Source of the DNA: Microlunatus kandeliicorticis
GTDB taxonomy: Bacteria > Actinomycetota > Actinomycetes > Propionibacteriales > Propionibacteriaceae
Direction: 5' to 3'
DNA length: 64,000 bases
Assembly (NCBI RefSeq): GCF_014137855.1
Contig: NZ_JACGWT010000001.1
Coordinates: 620,001 to 684,000 of the forward strand
Part shown: one piece after another, positions 32,372 through 40,653 of the stretch
Position numbering within the stretch: the first letter of the stretch is position 1
How the letters are laid out: each line of letters starts with the position of its first letter
The notes under the pieces: model-generated
What the model saw: only the letters and a program-made list of their open reading frames with translations
What the model was told of the DNA's origin: nothing
The model's database searches: none
Translations under genes and position numbers: made by a program

Positions 32372-33232
32372 TCACCGCCGGGCCGGCAACAGGTTGCGGA
32401 TGCCGTCGCCGCCGAGGTTGGCGACGAGGCTGAGCACGAGCACGGCGATCCCCGGCACGCCGGGCACCCACCACTGCCGGAGCAGCTGGCTGAGCGCCCG
32501 GGCCGTGTCGGCGCCGAGCTCGGGGGCGGGGGCGGCCTGGCCGAGCCCGAGGAACGACAGCCCGGCGAGCAGCAGCACCACGTTGCCGACGTCGAGGCTG
32601 GCCGAGACCACCGCGGTGGGCACCACGCCGGGGAGCAGGTGCCGGGTGACCAGCCGGATCCGGCCGGCCCCGGCCAGCCGGGCCGCCTCGAGGTGCGGCC
32701 GGGCGGCCAGGGCCTTGGTCTCGCCGCGGATGATCCGGGCGTAGTAGGGCCACCAGAAGATCGACACCCCGATCAGGGTGTGCAGCAGCCCGGGGCCCAG
32801 CGCGGCGACGACGGCGATCGCCACCAGCGCGCCGGGCAGGGCCAGGAAGAGGTCGGTGATCCGCATCAGCACCGTGTCGACCCAGCCGCCGGCGGCGCCG
32901 GCGACCAGCCCGATCACCCCGCCGACCAGCAGGCCGCTGGCCACCACGGCCAGCGCGCTGAACCAGCTGACCCGGATGCCCAGCAGCGTCCGGGAGAGCA
33001 GGTCGCGCCCGATCTGGTCGGTGCCGAGCAGGTGGCCCGGGCTGAGCGGCGGCAGGTTGAGGCCGCCGACCGGCTGCACCGGGTCGAACGGTGCGAGCAG
33101 CGGCGCCGCCAGCGCGACCACGGTGACCAGCACCAGCAGCGCCACCAGCAGCCAGGAGACCGGGCGGCCGAGCGCGACCCCGCCGATCGAGCCGGGACGG
33201 ATCCGCGCCCGCGGCGCGTAGGCGACGGACAT
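32372..33232 (-). CDS. Dpp-type ABC permease (DppC-like)
   Basis: A 286-residue permease partner. It shows HLLGTDQIGRDLLSRTLLGIRVSWFSALAVVASGLLVGGVIGLVAG near the N terminus, the coupling loop FWWPYYARIIRGETKALAARPHLEAARLAGAGRIRLVTRHLLPGVVP and a C-terminal NLGGDGIRNLLPARR. All are standard for DppC/OppC. The start codon overlaps the stop of the fused ATPase gene (ATGA at 33232), so translation is coupled. Confidence 0.92.
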   Translation of the reverse strand: MSVAYAPRARIRPGSIGGVALGRPVSWLLVALLVLVTVVALAAPLLAPFDPVQPVGGLNLPPLSPGHLLGTDQIGRDLLSRTLLGIRVSWFSALAVVASGLLVGGVIGLVAGAAGGWVDTVLMRITDLFLALPGALVAIAVVAALGPGLLHTLIGVSIFWWPYYARIIRGETKALAARPHLEAARLAGAGRIRLVTRHLLPGVVPTAVVSASLDVGNVVLLLAGLSFLGLGQAAPAPELGADTARALSQLLRQWWVPGVPGIAVLVLSLVANLGGDGIRNLLPARR

Positions 33233-34959
33233 CAGGCGGTCCCTCCCTCGAGCGGGGCCGGGCGCTCGTCGAGCTCGGCGATGGTCGGCACCGCGTCGAG
33301 CAGCTGCCGGGTGTACGGGTCCTGCGGGTCGGCGAGCAGCGCCTCGGCCTCACCGAGCTCGACCACCCGCCCGGCGCGCATCACCGCGATCCGGTCGCCC
33401 ATCAGCCGGGCCACCGCGAGGTCGTGGGTGACGAACAGCACCGTGGTGCCGAGCTCGGCGCGGATGTCGCGGATCAGTCCGAGGACGCTGCGGGCCAGCG
33501 ACGCGTCGAGCGCGCTGGTCGGCTCGTCGCAGAGCAGCACCGCGGGCGGGACGATGGTGGCCCGGGCCAGCGCGACCCGTTGCCGCTGCCCGCCGGACAG
33601 CTCCGCCGGACGGGCGCCGACCACGTCGGGGTCCAGCCCGACCAGGGCCAGGGTCTCGACCACCCGGCGCCGGGAGGCGGCCCGGTCGAGCCGCTCGGCC
33701 CGCAGCCGCTCGCCCAGCATCTCGCCGACGCTCAGCCACGGCGTCAGCGACGAGCCCGCGTCCTGGAAGACCATCTGGGCGCCGTGGCCGCTGGTCGACT
33801 CGGCGATCCGGACGCTGCCCGCGGTCGCCGTCTCCAGCCCGGCGACGATCCGCAGCAGCGTCGACTTGCCCGACCCGGACTCGCCGACGATGGCCAGCGC
33901 GGCGCCCCGGTCGACGGTCAGGTCGACCCCGTCGAGCGCGGTGATCACCCCGGCCCGGCGGACCCGGAACTCGCGCCGCAGCCCGCTGATGGTGACCGCG
34001 GGGGAGCGGGCCGGACGCGGTTCGCCGGTCGTGTCGCCGGCCATCTCGCCGGCACCGCCGCCGACCGGGCCACCGGCACCGCCGCCGACCGGGCCACCGG
34101 TCCCGTCCGGTTCGTCGGCCACGGTGACCGTCCGGGCGAACCGCGGGTCGCGCTCGCCGGTCAGCGAGAGCCGGGCGCCGAGCAGGGCCCGGGTGTAGGC
34201 GTGCCGGGGGTGCCGGACCACCTCGCGGGCCGGGCCGAGCTCGACCAGGTCGCCGCGGTAGAGCACGGCCAGCCGGTCGGCGATCTGGTCGGCGACCCCG
34301 AGGTCGTGGGTGATCATCAGCACCGAGCAGCCGAAGTCGTCGCGGAGCTCGCGGAGCAGGGTGAGCAGCTGCGCCTGGACGGTGACGTCGAGCGCGGTGG
34401 TGGGTTCGTCGGCCACGATCAGTCGCGGGCGACGGGCCACCGCCATCGCCGCCATCACCCGCTGGCGCAGGCCGCCGGAGAGCTCGTGCGGATAGACCGA
34501 CAGCCGCAGCGCGGCGTCGCGGACCCCGACCCGGTCGAGCAGCCCCACGGAGGTGTCGTCGGCGCCGGTCACCTCGCGGAGTTGGCGGCCGATCCGCATG
34601 GTCGGGTTGAGCGAGGTCATCGGGTCCTGGAAGACCGCCCCGAGCGCGGTGCGCCGGACCGGGCGGCGGTCGCGCTCGTCGGCGCGGAGCATGTCGACGC
34701 CGGTGACGCTGACCCGGCCCTCGGCCTCGGGCCGCGAGGCGTCCGGGAGCAGTCCGAGCAGGCTGAGGGCCAGCACGCTCTTGCCCGAGCCGGACTCGCC
34801 GACCAGCCCGAGGATCTCGCCGGGCGCGACGGACAGGTCGACCCCGTGCAGCACCTCGCGGCGGACGCCGTGCCGGACCAGCGACAGCGAGAAGTTCTCG
34901 ACCCGTGCCACCGGCTCGGCCGGGCCGGCCGACGCGGTCGGGGCGGCTCCGGTGCTCAC
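33232..34959 (-). CDS. Fused DppD-DppF ABC ATPase
   Basis: A 575-residue protein with two complete nucleotide-binding domains. Domain 1: Walker A GESGSGKS, signature LSGGLRQ, Walker B LIVADEP, H-loop ITHD. Domain 2: GESGSGKST, LSGGQRQ, LLCDEPTSALD, VTHD. The linker carries a repeat rich in glycine (GGPVGGGAG twice) encoded by a 24-bp direct repeat near 34046-34105. Domain 1 ends with the HPYT-like RHPRHAYTRALLGARL typical of Dpp/Opp ATPases. In most operons these are two genes (dppD, dppF). GTG 34959 overlaps the stop of the deacetylase gene (GTGA at 34956). Confidence 0.92.
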   Translation of the reverse strand: MSTGAAPTASAGPAEPVARVENFSLSLVRHGVRREVLHGVDLSVAPGEILGLVGESGSGKSVLALSLLGLLPDASRPEAEGRVSVTGVDMLRADERDRRPVRRTALGAVFQDPMTSLNPTMRIGRQLREVTGADDTSVGLLDRVGVRDAALRLSVYPHELSGGLRQRVMAAMAVARRPRLIVADEPTTALDVTVQAQLLTLLRELRDDFGCSVLMITHDLGVADQIADRLAVLYRGDLVELGPAREVVRHPRHAYTRALLGARLSLTGERDPRFARTVTVADEPDGTGGPVGGGAGGPVGGGAGEMAGDTTGEPRPARSPAVTISGLRREFRVRRAGVITALDGVDLTVDRGAALAIVGESGSGKSTLLRIVAGLETATAGSVRIAESTSGHGAQMVFQDAGSSLTPWLSVGEMLGERLRAERLDRAASRRRVVETLALVGLDPDVVGARPAELSGGQRQRVALARATIVPPAVLLCDEPTSALDASLARSVLGLIRDIRAELGTTVLFVTHDLAVARLMGDRIAVMRAGRVVELGEAEALLADPQDPYTRQLLDAVPTIAELDERPAPLEGGTA

Positions 34960-35897
34960 GGGCGGGCGCCTTCGGTCGGGGTGGCGGCGGCCACCGGTCG
35001 GGACGGCGTCGCGGTGTCCCGGGGATCGCCGGCGGCCAGCGTCGGGTCGGCCAGCACCGCGGCGTGGATGTCGGCGGGGGTGGTCGCGCGGACGCCGGGC
35101 AGGGCCAGCACCCGGCCCAGCGCCTCGGCCACCGGGCGGAGCCGGAACGGGACGCCGGTGATGAAGGAGTGCAGCACCACGCTCATCACCAGCGGCCGCT
35201 CGGCCGCCTCGGCCAGCAGCTCGGCGCCCTCGTCCTCGATCATCCGGGCGAACTCGACCGGCCCGGCCTGCCGGCCGATCATCGTGCTCGAGTCGTTGAG
35301 CTCGGCGGCGTAGGGGATGGCCAGCAGCGGGTCCGAGCCGGTCCGCAGCCAGACCGGCTGGTCGTCGAGCCGCAGGTCGAGCAGATAGCGATAGCCGGTC
35401 TCGGCCAGCAGGTCGACGGTCTGCGGGGTGTGGGTCAGCCACGGGCTCGACCAGCCGCCGGGCGGGGTGCCCTCGGCGGCGGCGATCCGGTCGCGGACCG
35501 AGGCCAGGTAGGAGCGCTCGTCGCCGCGTGACCGGCCGGCCAGGGTGTCGGAGTTGCTCCGGCCGTGCCCGACGATCTCGGCCCCGGCGGCGCGCGCGGC
35601 CGCGACCACCTCGGGTGCCTCGTCGTAGACGTCGGTGTTGAGCAGCACCGCCGGGCGGACGCCGAGCGCGGCCAGCCGGGCGAACAGCCGGAACGCGCCG
35701 ACCCGGTTGCCGTAGTCGCGCCAGGCCCGGTTGACCAGGTCGGGGGCCGGCACTCCGGGCAGGACGTCCTCGGTCAGCCCGTCGTCGAACCGGTAGGACT
35801 CGACGCCGACGCAGACGGTCACGGCCAGCCGGCTGCCGTCGGGCCAGCGCCCGGCCGGCCGGCCGCCGATCGGGCTGTAGCCCCAGCGCGCGGTCAC
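34956..35897 (-). CDS. Polysaccharide-deacetylase-fold hydrolase (PuuE-like)
   Basis: A 313-residue NodB-homology protein of the cytoplasmic PuuE/allantoinase-like branch. Motif 1 is VTVCVGVESYRF (the usual metal Asp region reads VES), motif 2 is EIVGHGRSNSDTL, motif 3 GWSSPWLTHTPQTVDLLAETGYRYLLDLRLDDQPVW and then LLAIPYAAELNDSS. That branch hydrolyses amide bonds such as allantoin rather than sugar N-acetyl groups. It has no signal peptide. GTG 35897 overlaps the stop of the amidohydrolase gene, supporting a joint role in hydrolysing an imported amide. Confidence in branch is moderate. Confidence 0.8.
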   Translation of the reverse strand: MTARWGYSPIGGRPAGRWPDGSRLAVTVCVGVESYRFDDGLTEDVLPGVPAPDLVNRAWRDYGNRVGAFRLFARLAALGVRPAVLLNTDVYDEAPEVVAAARAAGAEIVGHGRSNSDTLAGRSRGDERSYLASVRDRIAAAEGTPPGGWSSPWLTHTPQTVDLLAETGYRYLLDLRLDDQPVWLRTGSDPLLAIPYAAELNDSSTMIGRQAGPVEFARMIEDEGAELLAEAAERPLVMSVVLHSFITGVPFRLRPVAEALGRVLALPGVRATTPADIHAAVLADPTLAAGDPRDTATPSRPVAAATPTEGARP

Positions 35898-37420
35898 CGT
35901 CCCACCCACCGGGTGAAGCCGACGTCGGTCGCGGCCGCGGAGGCCACCATCCGCCGGTAGGCCGGCACCAGCTCCTCGGCGTCGCGCCGGGCCTGCTGCA
36001 CGGTCGCCCGACGGCGGGCGAACAGCTCGCGCGCCTCGGCCAGCACCGCGTCCTGGTCGACGGTGGTGACCCGGCCGTGTTCGGCCACCACCTGCCCGCC
36101 GACCATGGTCAGCACGACGTCGCGTCCGTCCTCGCAGTGCACCAGCTGCTCCCGCAGGTCGTTGAAGGGGGTGAAGGCCACCCGGTCGAGGTCGAGCAGG
36201 GCGAGATCGGCGAGCATCCCGGGCTCGACCGCCCCCAGCTCGCCGGCCCGGCGCTGGGCCCGGGCGCCCCCGGTCCAGACCGCGTCGAGGATCTCCGCGG
36301 GGGTCGGCCAGTCCCCGGGGTCGGCGCCGGTGATGTTGTGCACCAGGCCGGCGGTCTTGACCACCGGCCACAGGTTGACCGCGTCGTCGCAGATCGCCTC
36401 GTCGGTGCCGAGTGCGACCGGGACGCCGGCCCGGTGCACGGCGCGCCAGGGCATCACGCCGCTGCCCAGCCGGAGGTTGCTGACCGGGTTGTGCGCGATC
36501 GTCGCGCCCGCGTCGGCGATCAGCGCGAGGTCGTTCTCGTCGACCCAGACCGCGTGGATGACGTTGGTGTGCGGCCTGAGCAGTCCGAGGTGGTGGGTCC
36601 AGCCGACCAGCGACCGGCCGCCGAACCGCGGCTGCTCGGTGATCAGGGTCCGCTGCGGCTTGGTCTCCAGCAGGTGCGCGAACAGCGGCAGCCCGTGGGT
36701 GGTGGCCAGGTCGTCGAGCGCGGCGAAGTAGTCGGGGCTGACCCGTTGCGGGGCCGACACCGACACCGCGGCACGCAGCCGGTCGTCGCCGGCCCGGTGC
36801 CAGCGGGTGATCAGGTGGTCGTAGGCCTCGAGCAGCTGCGGCGCCGGCACCGGGGCCGGCTGGTCGAGCAGCCCGGCGCGCGGGCCGAGGTCGGCGCGGA
36901 GCCGGGCGACGAACGGGAGCTTCTCGGCCTCGGTGAGCTCGGGTTGGTCGAGGGCGAGGGTGGCCCGTTGCCCGGCGTCCAGGTAGGCCTGGGCGACCGC
37001 GTCGATGATCTCCGGGTCGGGTCCGGGCATCAGGAAGGCGTCGTCCTGGACGCTGGTGACCCCGTTCTGCAGCATCTCCACCGCACCGATCAGGGTGCGC
37101 AGGTAGGCCTCGCGCGGGCTCGGGGTGAGCGCCGGGTCGGCCGGCGACTCGAACAGCATGAACAGCTCGAGCGGCAGGCTCGGCACCGACGCCTTGAGGT
37201 GGTTGGCCGGCGAGTGGAAGTGGGCGTTGACCAGCCCCGGCACCAGCAGCCGGCGGCCGGCGGCCTCCACCACCCGGTCGCCGGGGGCGGCCTGCAGCCG
37301 TTCGCCCGGCCGGCCGACGGCGGCGATGGTCGGCCCCGCGACCCGGACGTCGACCGGGCCGGTCCAGCCGTCCGGGGCCTCGCGGTCCCAGCGGAGGACG
37401 TCGCGGAACAGCACGCCCAT
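35894..37420 (-). CDS. Metal-dependent amidohydrolase (ATZ/TRZ-like)
   Basis: A 508-residue amidohydrolase-superfamily enzyme, somewhat longer than usual deaminases. Metal and catalytic residues are visible: His67 and His69 in VNAHFHS, His249 with Glu252 in FAHLLET, His289 in NVIHAVW, then AHNPVSNLRLGSG and Asp340 in ALGTDEA. This pattern fits mononuclear-metal aminohydrolases of the ATZ/TRZ, guanine and S-adenosylhomocysteine deaminase group that remove amino groups from heterocycles or amidines. In the operon it precedes the deacetylase-fold gene by an overlapping GTGA and follows the racemase by one base. Confidence 0.85.
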   Translation of the reverse strand: MGVLFRDVLRWDREAPDGWTGPVDVRVAGPTIAAVGRPGERLQAAPGDRVVEAAGRRLLVPGLVNAHFHSPANHLKASVPSLPLELFMLFESPADPALTPSPREAYLRTLIGAVEMLQNGVTSVQDDAFLMPGPDPEIIDAVAQAYLDAGQRATLALDQPELTEAEKLPFVARLRADLGPRAGLLDQPAPVPAPQLLEAYDHLITRWHRAGDDRLRAAVSVSAPQRVSPDYFAALDDLATTHGLPLFAHLLETKPQRTLITEQPRFGGRSLVGWTHHLGLLRPHTNVIHAVWVDENDLALIADAGATIAHNPVSNLRLGSGVMPWRAVHRAGVPVALGTDEAICDDAVNLWPVVKTAGLVHNITGADPGDWPTPAEILDAVWTGGARAQRRAGELGAVEPGMLADLALLDLDRVAFTPFNDLREQLVHCEDGRDVVLTMVGGQVVAEHGRVTTVDQDAVLAEARELFARRRATVQQARRDAEELVPAYRRMVASAAATDVGFTRWVGR

Positions 37421-37421
37421 C

Positions 37422-38177
37422 TCAGTGCTCCCCTGCGGTGGCGGTGGTGGTGGTGGTGAGGACCGGACCGGGGTGGGCGATCCGCGCGTAGGTGCCCGCG
37501 GTCGAGGTGGTCAGCCCCTGGGCGAGCAGCCCCGCGGCCAGGCCCACCGCGGCGGCGACGCCGTCGATCACCGGGACGCCCAGGGCCCGCCCGAGCGGCT
37601 CGACCAGCTCGGCCAGCCCGGCGCAGCCGAGCACGATCGCCTCGGCGCCGTCGGCGACCAGCCGGCGGCCCTCGCGGGTGAACGCGGCCAGCTCGGCGGC
37701 CGCGCCGTCCTCGAGGTCGAGGACGGCGACGTCGACCGCGGCCACCGTGCAGCGGTGGGCGAGCCCGAGGGCGGCGACCACCCGGTCGGTGTGCGCGATC
37801 GTCCGGGGCGGCAGGGTGATCACCGCGAACCGGTGCGCGACCAGGCAGGCGGTCTGCAGCGCGGCCTCGGTCATCCCCACCACCGGGCCGGTGGCCAGCT
37901 CGCGGGCGGCGGCCACGCCGGTGTCGCCGAAGCAGGCGACCACGAACGCGTCGGTGTCGGCGTCGTGGTCGCGGACCACCTGGAGCACCCCCACCGCGGC
38001 GACCGCCTCCTCGGCGTGGCTCTCCACGCTGGGCACCCCGGCGTCCGGGTGCACCCCGACCAGGGTGGTGCCGACCGGCGCGACGGCCCGGGCGGCGGCG
38101 GTGATCGTCGCGGTCAGCGCGTCGCTGGTGTTGGGGTTGACCACGGTGATCCGCCGGGTCGCCCCGACGCCGGTCAT
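37422..38177 (-). CDS. Asp/Glu/hydantoin racemase-family protein
   Basis: A 251-residue protein of the two-cysteine racemase family. The first catalytic cysteine is in VACFGDTG and the second in VLGCAGLAEL; the N-terminal VVNPNTSDALT phosphate/carboxylate loop is typical of hydantoin and Asp/Glu racemases. It would invert the alpha-carbon of an amino acid or hydantoin in the cytoplasm without cofactor. The C-terminal tail is Thr-rich (TTTTTATAGEH). The stop overlaps nothing but lies only 1 nt before the amidohydrolase start; its ATG overlaps the kinase stop. Confidence 0.85.
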   Translation of the reverse strand: MTGVGATRRITVVNPNTSDALTATITAAARAVAPVGTTLVGVHPDAGVPSVESHAEEAVAAVGVLQVVRDHDADTDAFVVACFGDTGVAAARELATGPVVGMTEAALQTACLVAHRFAVITLPPRTIAHTDRVVAALGLAHRCTVAAVDVAVLDLEDGAAAELAAFTREGRRLVADGAEAIVLGCAGLAELVEPLGRALGVPVIDGVAAAVGLAAGLLAQGLTTSTAGTYARIAHPGPVLTTTTTATAGEH

Positions 38178-39115
38178 CGCCGGCTCCCGGTGGTCAGCGG
38201 CCGGTCCGACCCGAGCGCGCGGACCGCCTCGAGCAGCGGGGTGACCCCGGCCCCCCGGACCGCGGTGGCGGCGACCCGGACCGCGGTGCGGGCGGCGGCC
38301 AGCGGGTCGCCGGTGCGCAGGTGCGCGACCGCGAAGGCGCCGCAGAAGGCGTCACCGGCGCCGGTGGCGTCGACGGCCTCGACCGGCTCGGCGGCCACGC
38401 TCACCGGGTCGGGACGGTCGGTGGTGGCGACCAGGCAGCCGGCGCCCGCCCGCTTGACCACCACCACCCCCGGGCCGAGGGCGAGGAAGCTCCGGACGGC
38501 CGCGCGGAGGTCGTTGGTGCCGGCCAGCGCGACCGCCTCGACCTCGCTGGGCAGGAACACGTCGCACCGGGCGACCGCGTCCCGGAGCTCGGGCTCGTGC
38601 CCGGCCAGGTAGTCCTCCTGCGGGTCGAAGTAGACCGGGGCGTCGGTCAGCGTCGGCGCGGCGGCGGCCAGCGCGAGCTGCGGGTCGAGGGCCATGCCGG
38701 ACAGCAGCACGCCGTCGGCGTCGGCGGCGACCGCGGCGAGCTCGTCGGGGGTGGGGGAGAGCGCGGCGAAGTGCTCCTCGCCGTGCACCAGCGTCCAGGT
38801 CCGCTGCCCGGCGGCGTCGTAGCGGACGACGTTGCGCACCAGCGGGGCGGCGCGGCGCGGGAGCCGGTCCGGGTCGGTGCCGGAGGTCCGGAGCGCGTCG
38901 TGCAGCGCGGCGAGGTCGTCGTCCGCGGCGCCGAGCGGTGCCAGCACCCGCGGACGTCCGCCGGCCAACCGCGCGGCGAGCGCGGCGTACAGCGCGTCAC
39001 CGCCGACCGAGGTGACCCCGACGCCGGCGGCGTCCACCGCCTCGTCGACCGTCAGGTTGCCCACGCAGACCAGCCGCGGGGCGTCCGGACGTCGGGTGCG
39101 GTCAGGCACGGGCAC
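38174..39115 (-). CDS. PfkB-family carbohydrate kinase
   Basis: A 313-residue ribokinase-type kinase. The N-terminal sugar-binding segment is VCVGNLTVDEAVD...SVGGDALYAALAARLAG and the catalytic/anion hole motif DATGAGDAF is at 249-257 with Asp255 the base; the ATP lip VVVVKRAGAGCLV comes before. It phosphorylates a sugar hydroxyl. Pairing with a SIS protein recalls the fructosamine kinase/deglycase (FrlD/FrlB) pair. The start region overlaps the end of the SIS gene by 14 bp, so the proteins are co-translated. Confidence 0.87.
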   Translation of the reverse strand: MPVPDRTRRPDAPRLVCVGNLTVDEAVDAAGVGVTSVGGDALYAALAARLAGGRPRVLAPLGAADDDLAALHDALRTSGTDPDRLPRRAAPLVRNVVRYDAAGQRTWTLVHGEEHFAALSPTPDELAAVAADADGVLLSGMALDPQLALAAAAPTLTDAPVYFDPQEDYLAGHEPELRDAVARCDVFLPSEVEAVALAGTNDLRAAVRSFLALGPGVVVVKRAGAGCLVATTDRPDPVSVAAEPVEAVDATGAGDAFCGAFAVAHLRTGDPLAAARTAVRVAATAVRGAGVTPLLEAVRALGSDRPLTTGSRR

Positions 39116-40289
39116 CGTCCCGGGCCGCCTCGGCGGCCGCGAAGCCGGCCTGTCCCAGGTGGTAGCCGAGCAGCTGGGCCGGCACCAGGAAGAGCAGTCC
39201 CGCCAACGGTTCGGGCACCGGCGGCAGTTCGAGCACGCCCTCGGGGGCGAGGGCGTCGAAGGCCCGTTCGCCCTCGGTGGTGACCACGTAGAGCCGACCG
39301 CCCCAGCGGTGCGCGTCGGTGCCGGTCTCGACGGCGCGCGGGACCGACGGGCCGGTGGGCACCAGCATCACCAGCGGCTCGCCGGCCTTCTGGGAGTTGT
39401 AGTGGTGGTACTCCTCGAGCTGGACCTCCACCGCCCGCAGCGGCGTGCACTCCTTGACCTTGGCCGCCCCGACCACCGCGGCGGCCAGGCAGGGCCCGGC
39501 GCCGGTGAACAGCACCGTCGGCGCGTCGAGCTCGGCCCGGGCGATCGCCGCGAGCGGGGCGTCGAGGTCGGTGATCACCCGGCCCATCAGCTCGGGCAAC
39601 CCGTCGAGCGCGACCCGCAGCGCGTCGGCCCCGGCGGCGTCCCGTGCGGTGCCGGCGCGGACGGCCAGCTCGAGCAGCAGCGCCAGCGCCGCGCTGGAGG
39701 ACTGGGTCGGCCAGCCCTTGCGGGTGGCCCGGATGTGCAGGGTGGTCGCCGCCTCCCGCTCGAGCGTCGAGCTGGGGGTGTTGGTGAGGGCGACGGTATA
39801 CGCTCCCGCGTTCTGCGCGACCAGCAGCGCCTCGACCGTCCGGGTGGTCTCACCCGAGCTGGAGAGCGCCAGCACCGCGTCTCGCGGGCCCAGCAGGCCG
39901 GCCTGGTAGTAGGCGAGCTCGTGGCTCTGCACCGGTTCGCAGGGGACGCCGAGCATGGTCTCGAGGGCCAGTCGGGCGCCGGTCATCACCGCGAGCGAGT
40001 CGCCGGCCCCGGCCATCAGCACCCGGCTCGCCTGCCGCAGGCGGTCGGCCACCGCGGTCAGGGCCGCGTCGTTGACGGACAGCGTTTCCCTGATGGCCTG
40101 GGGTTGGCCGACCAGTTCGGGTCCGGTCGCGTCCACCCGAGCGCGGCGCTTCGGGTCGAGCGGGTCATCCGACCCGAGCCCGAGGATGAACGCGCGCTCG
40201 GCCTCGGCCAGACCGGTGACCAGCGCGCGCTGCCGCTCGTCGAGCACCCCGGCCACCGGGTCGAGCAGCGGCGTCAGGTAGCCCGGCAT
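39102..40289 (-). CDS. Double-SIS-domain sugar isomerase/deglycase-like protein
   Basis: A 395-residue protein with two SIS domains (about 85-220 and 255-390), as in the isomerase half of GlmS, AgaS and FrlB. VLMAGAGDS, then ALSSSGETTRTVEALLVAQNAGAYTVALTN (phosphosugar loop SSSGET at 143-148) and LFTGAGPCLAAAVVGAAKVKE are the landmarks. These proteins act on phosphorylated amino sugars or cleave 6-phosphofructosyl-amines. It is the first gene of the ten-gene operon: ATG 40289 has a GGGGGA ribosome site, and the candidate operator is 74 nt upstream. Role inferred from the PfkB kinase and importer; not proven. Confidence 0.85.
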   Translation of the reverse strand: MPGYLTPLLDPVAGVLDERQRALVTGLAEAERAFILGLGSDDPLDPKRRARVDATGPELVGQPQAIRETLSVNDAALTAVADRLRQASRVLMAGAGDSLAVMTGARLALETMLGVPCEPVQSHELAYYQAGLLGPRDAVLALSSSGETTRTVEALLVAQNAGAYTVALTNTPSSTLEREAATTLHIRATRKGWPTQSSSAALALLLELAVRAGTARDAAGADALRVALDGLPELMGRVITDLDAPLAAIARAELDAPTVLFTGAGPCLAAAVVGAAKVKECTPLRAVEVQLEEYHHYNSQKAGEPLVMLVPTGPSVPRAVETGTDAHRWGGRLYVVTTEGERAFDALAPEGVLELPPVPEPLAGLLFLVPAQLLGYHLGQAGFAAAEAARDGARA

Positions 40290-40362
40290 GTGATCCCCCG
40301 ATCGCGTCCCGCCCGCTCGTCGTCCGCCGGCTGCTCCGGCGACCGTCCTCTCGGGCGAGCCA

Positions 40363-40383
40363 AACGGTATACAGAATGCCGTT
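40363..40383. promoter_or_regulatory. Candidate operator of the ten-gene operon
   Basis: AACGGTAT (40363-40370), a 5-nt centre ACAGA and ATGCCGTT (40376-40383) form an inverted repeat of 8-bp arms with one mismatch. Its TATAC core is AT-rich for this genome and similar to many GntR/FCD sites. It is 74 nt upstream of the SIS start. The half CGGTATAC recurs at 39794-39801 within the SIS gene. Confidence 0.5.
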
Positions 40384-40445
40384 ACGGCGACAGGCGGGAA
40401 GTGTTGCGATCTGGTGACGCCGGTCCCCGCCCACGGCCCCTTCTC

Positions 40446-40521
40446 GCACCTTTGCGCCTCGGCGGTGACCGTTGCGCCCGGTCTACCGGGCGCAACCTCG
40501 ACCGGCGGGGCGCACAGGTGC
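40446..40521. repeat. 76-bp palindrome, copy 2
   Basis: Same length and layout as copy 1: outer arms 40446-40466 and 40501-40521 (three mismatches), identical inner arms GTTGCGCCCGGT (40471-40482) / ACCGGGCGCAAC (40485-40496), with CT at the centre instead of AG. Outer sequence and loop have diverged while pairing of the core is kept. Confidence 0.88.
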
Positions 40522-40653
40522 GGCGGGATGGGGGCGCTGCGACCGGGGAGGGGTGCGACCGTGCGAGGGCCGTGGTGGCCGGTCACTGGCCCGGCCCACA
40601 GCGACGGTGTGCGGTAATGATCGCCGCAGCAGACCGTGATCGTGAGGACGAGC

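Larger units (their letters stand above)
40290..40653. other. 364-bp divergent intergenic region
   Basis: No gene is supported. From left to right it contains the ribosome site and leader of the SIS gene, the candidate GntR operator (40363-40383), then the second 76-bp palindrome (40446-40521), and about 130 bp that should hold the promoter of the PrsW gene. Confidence 0.6.
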
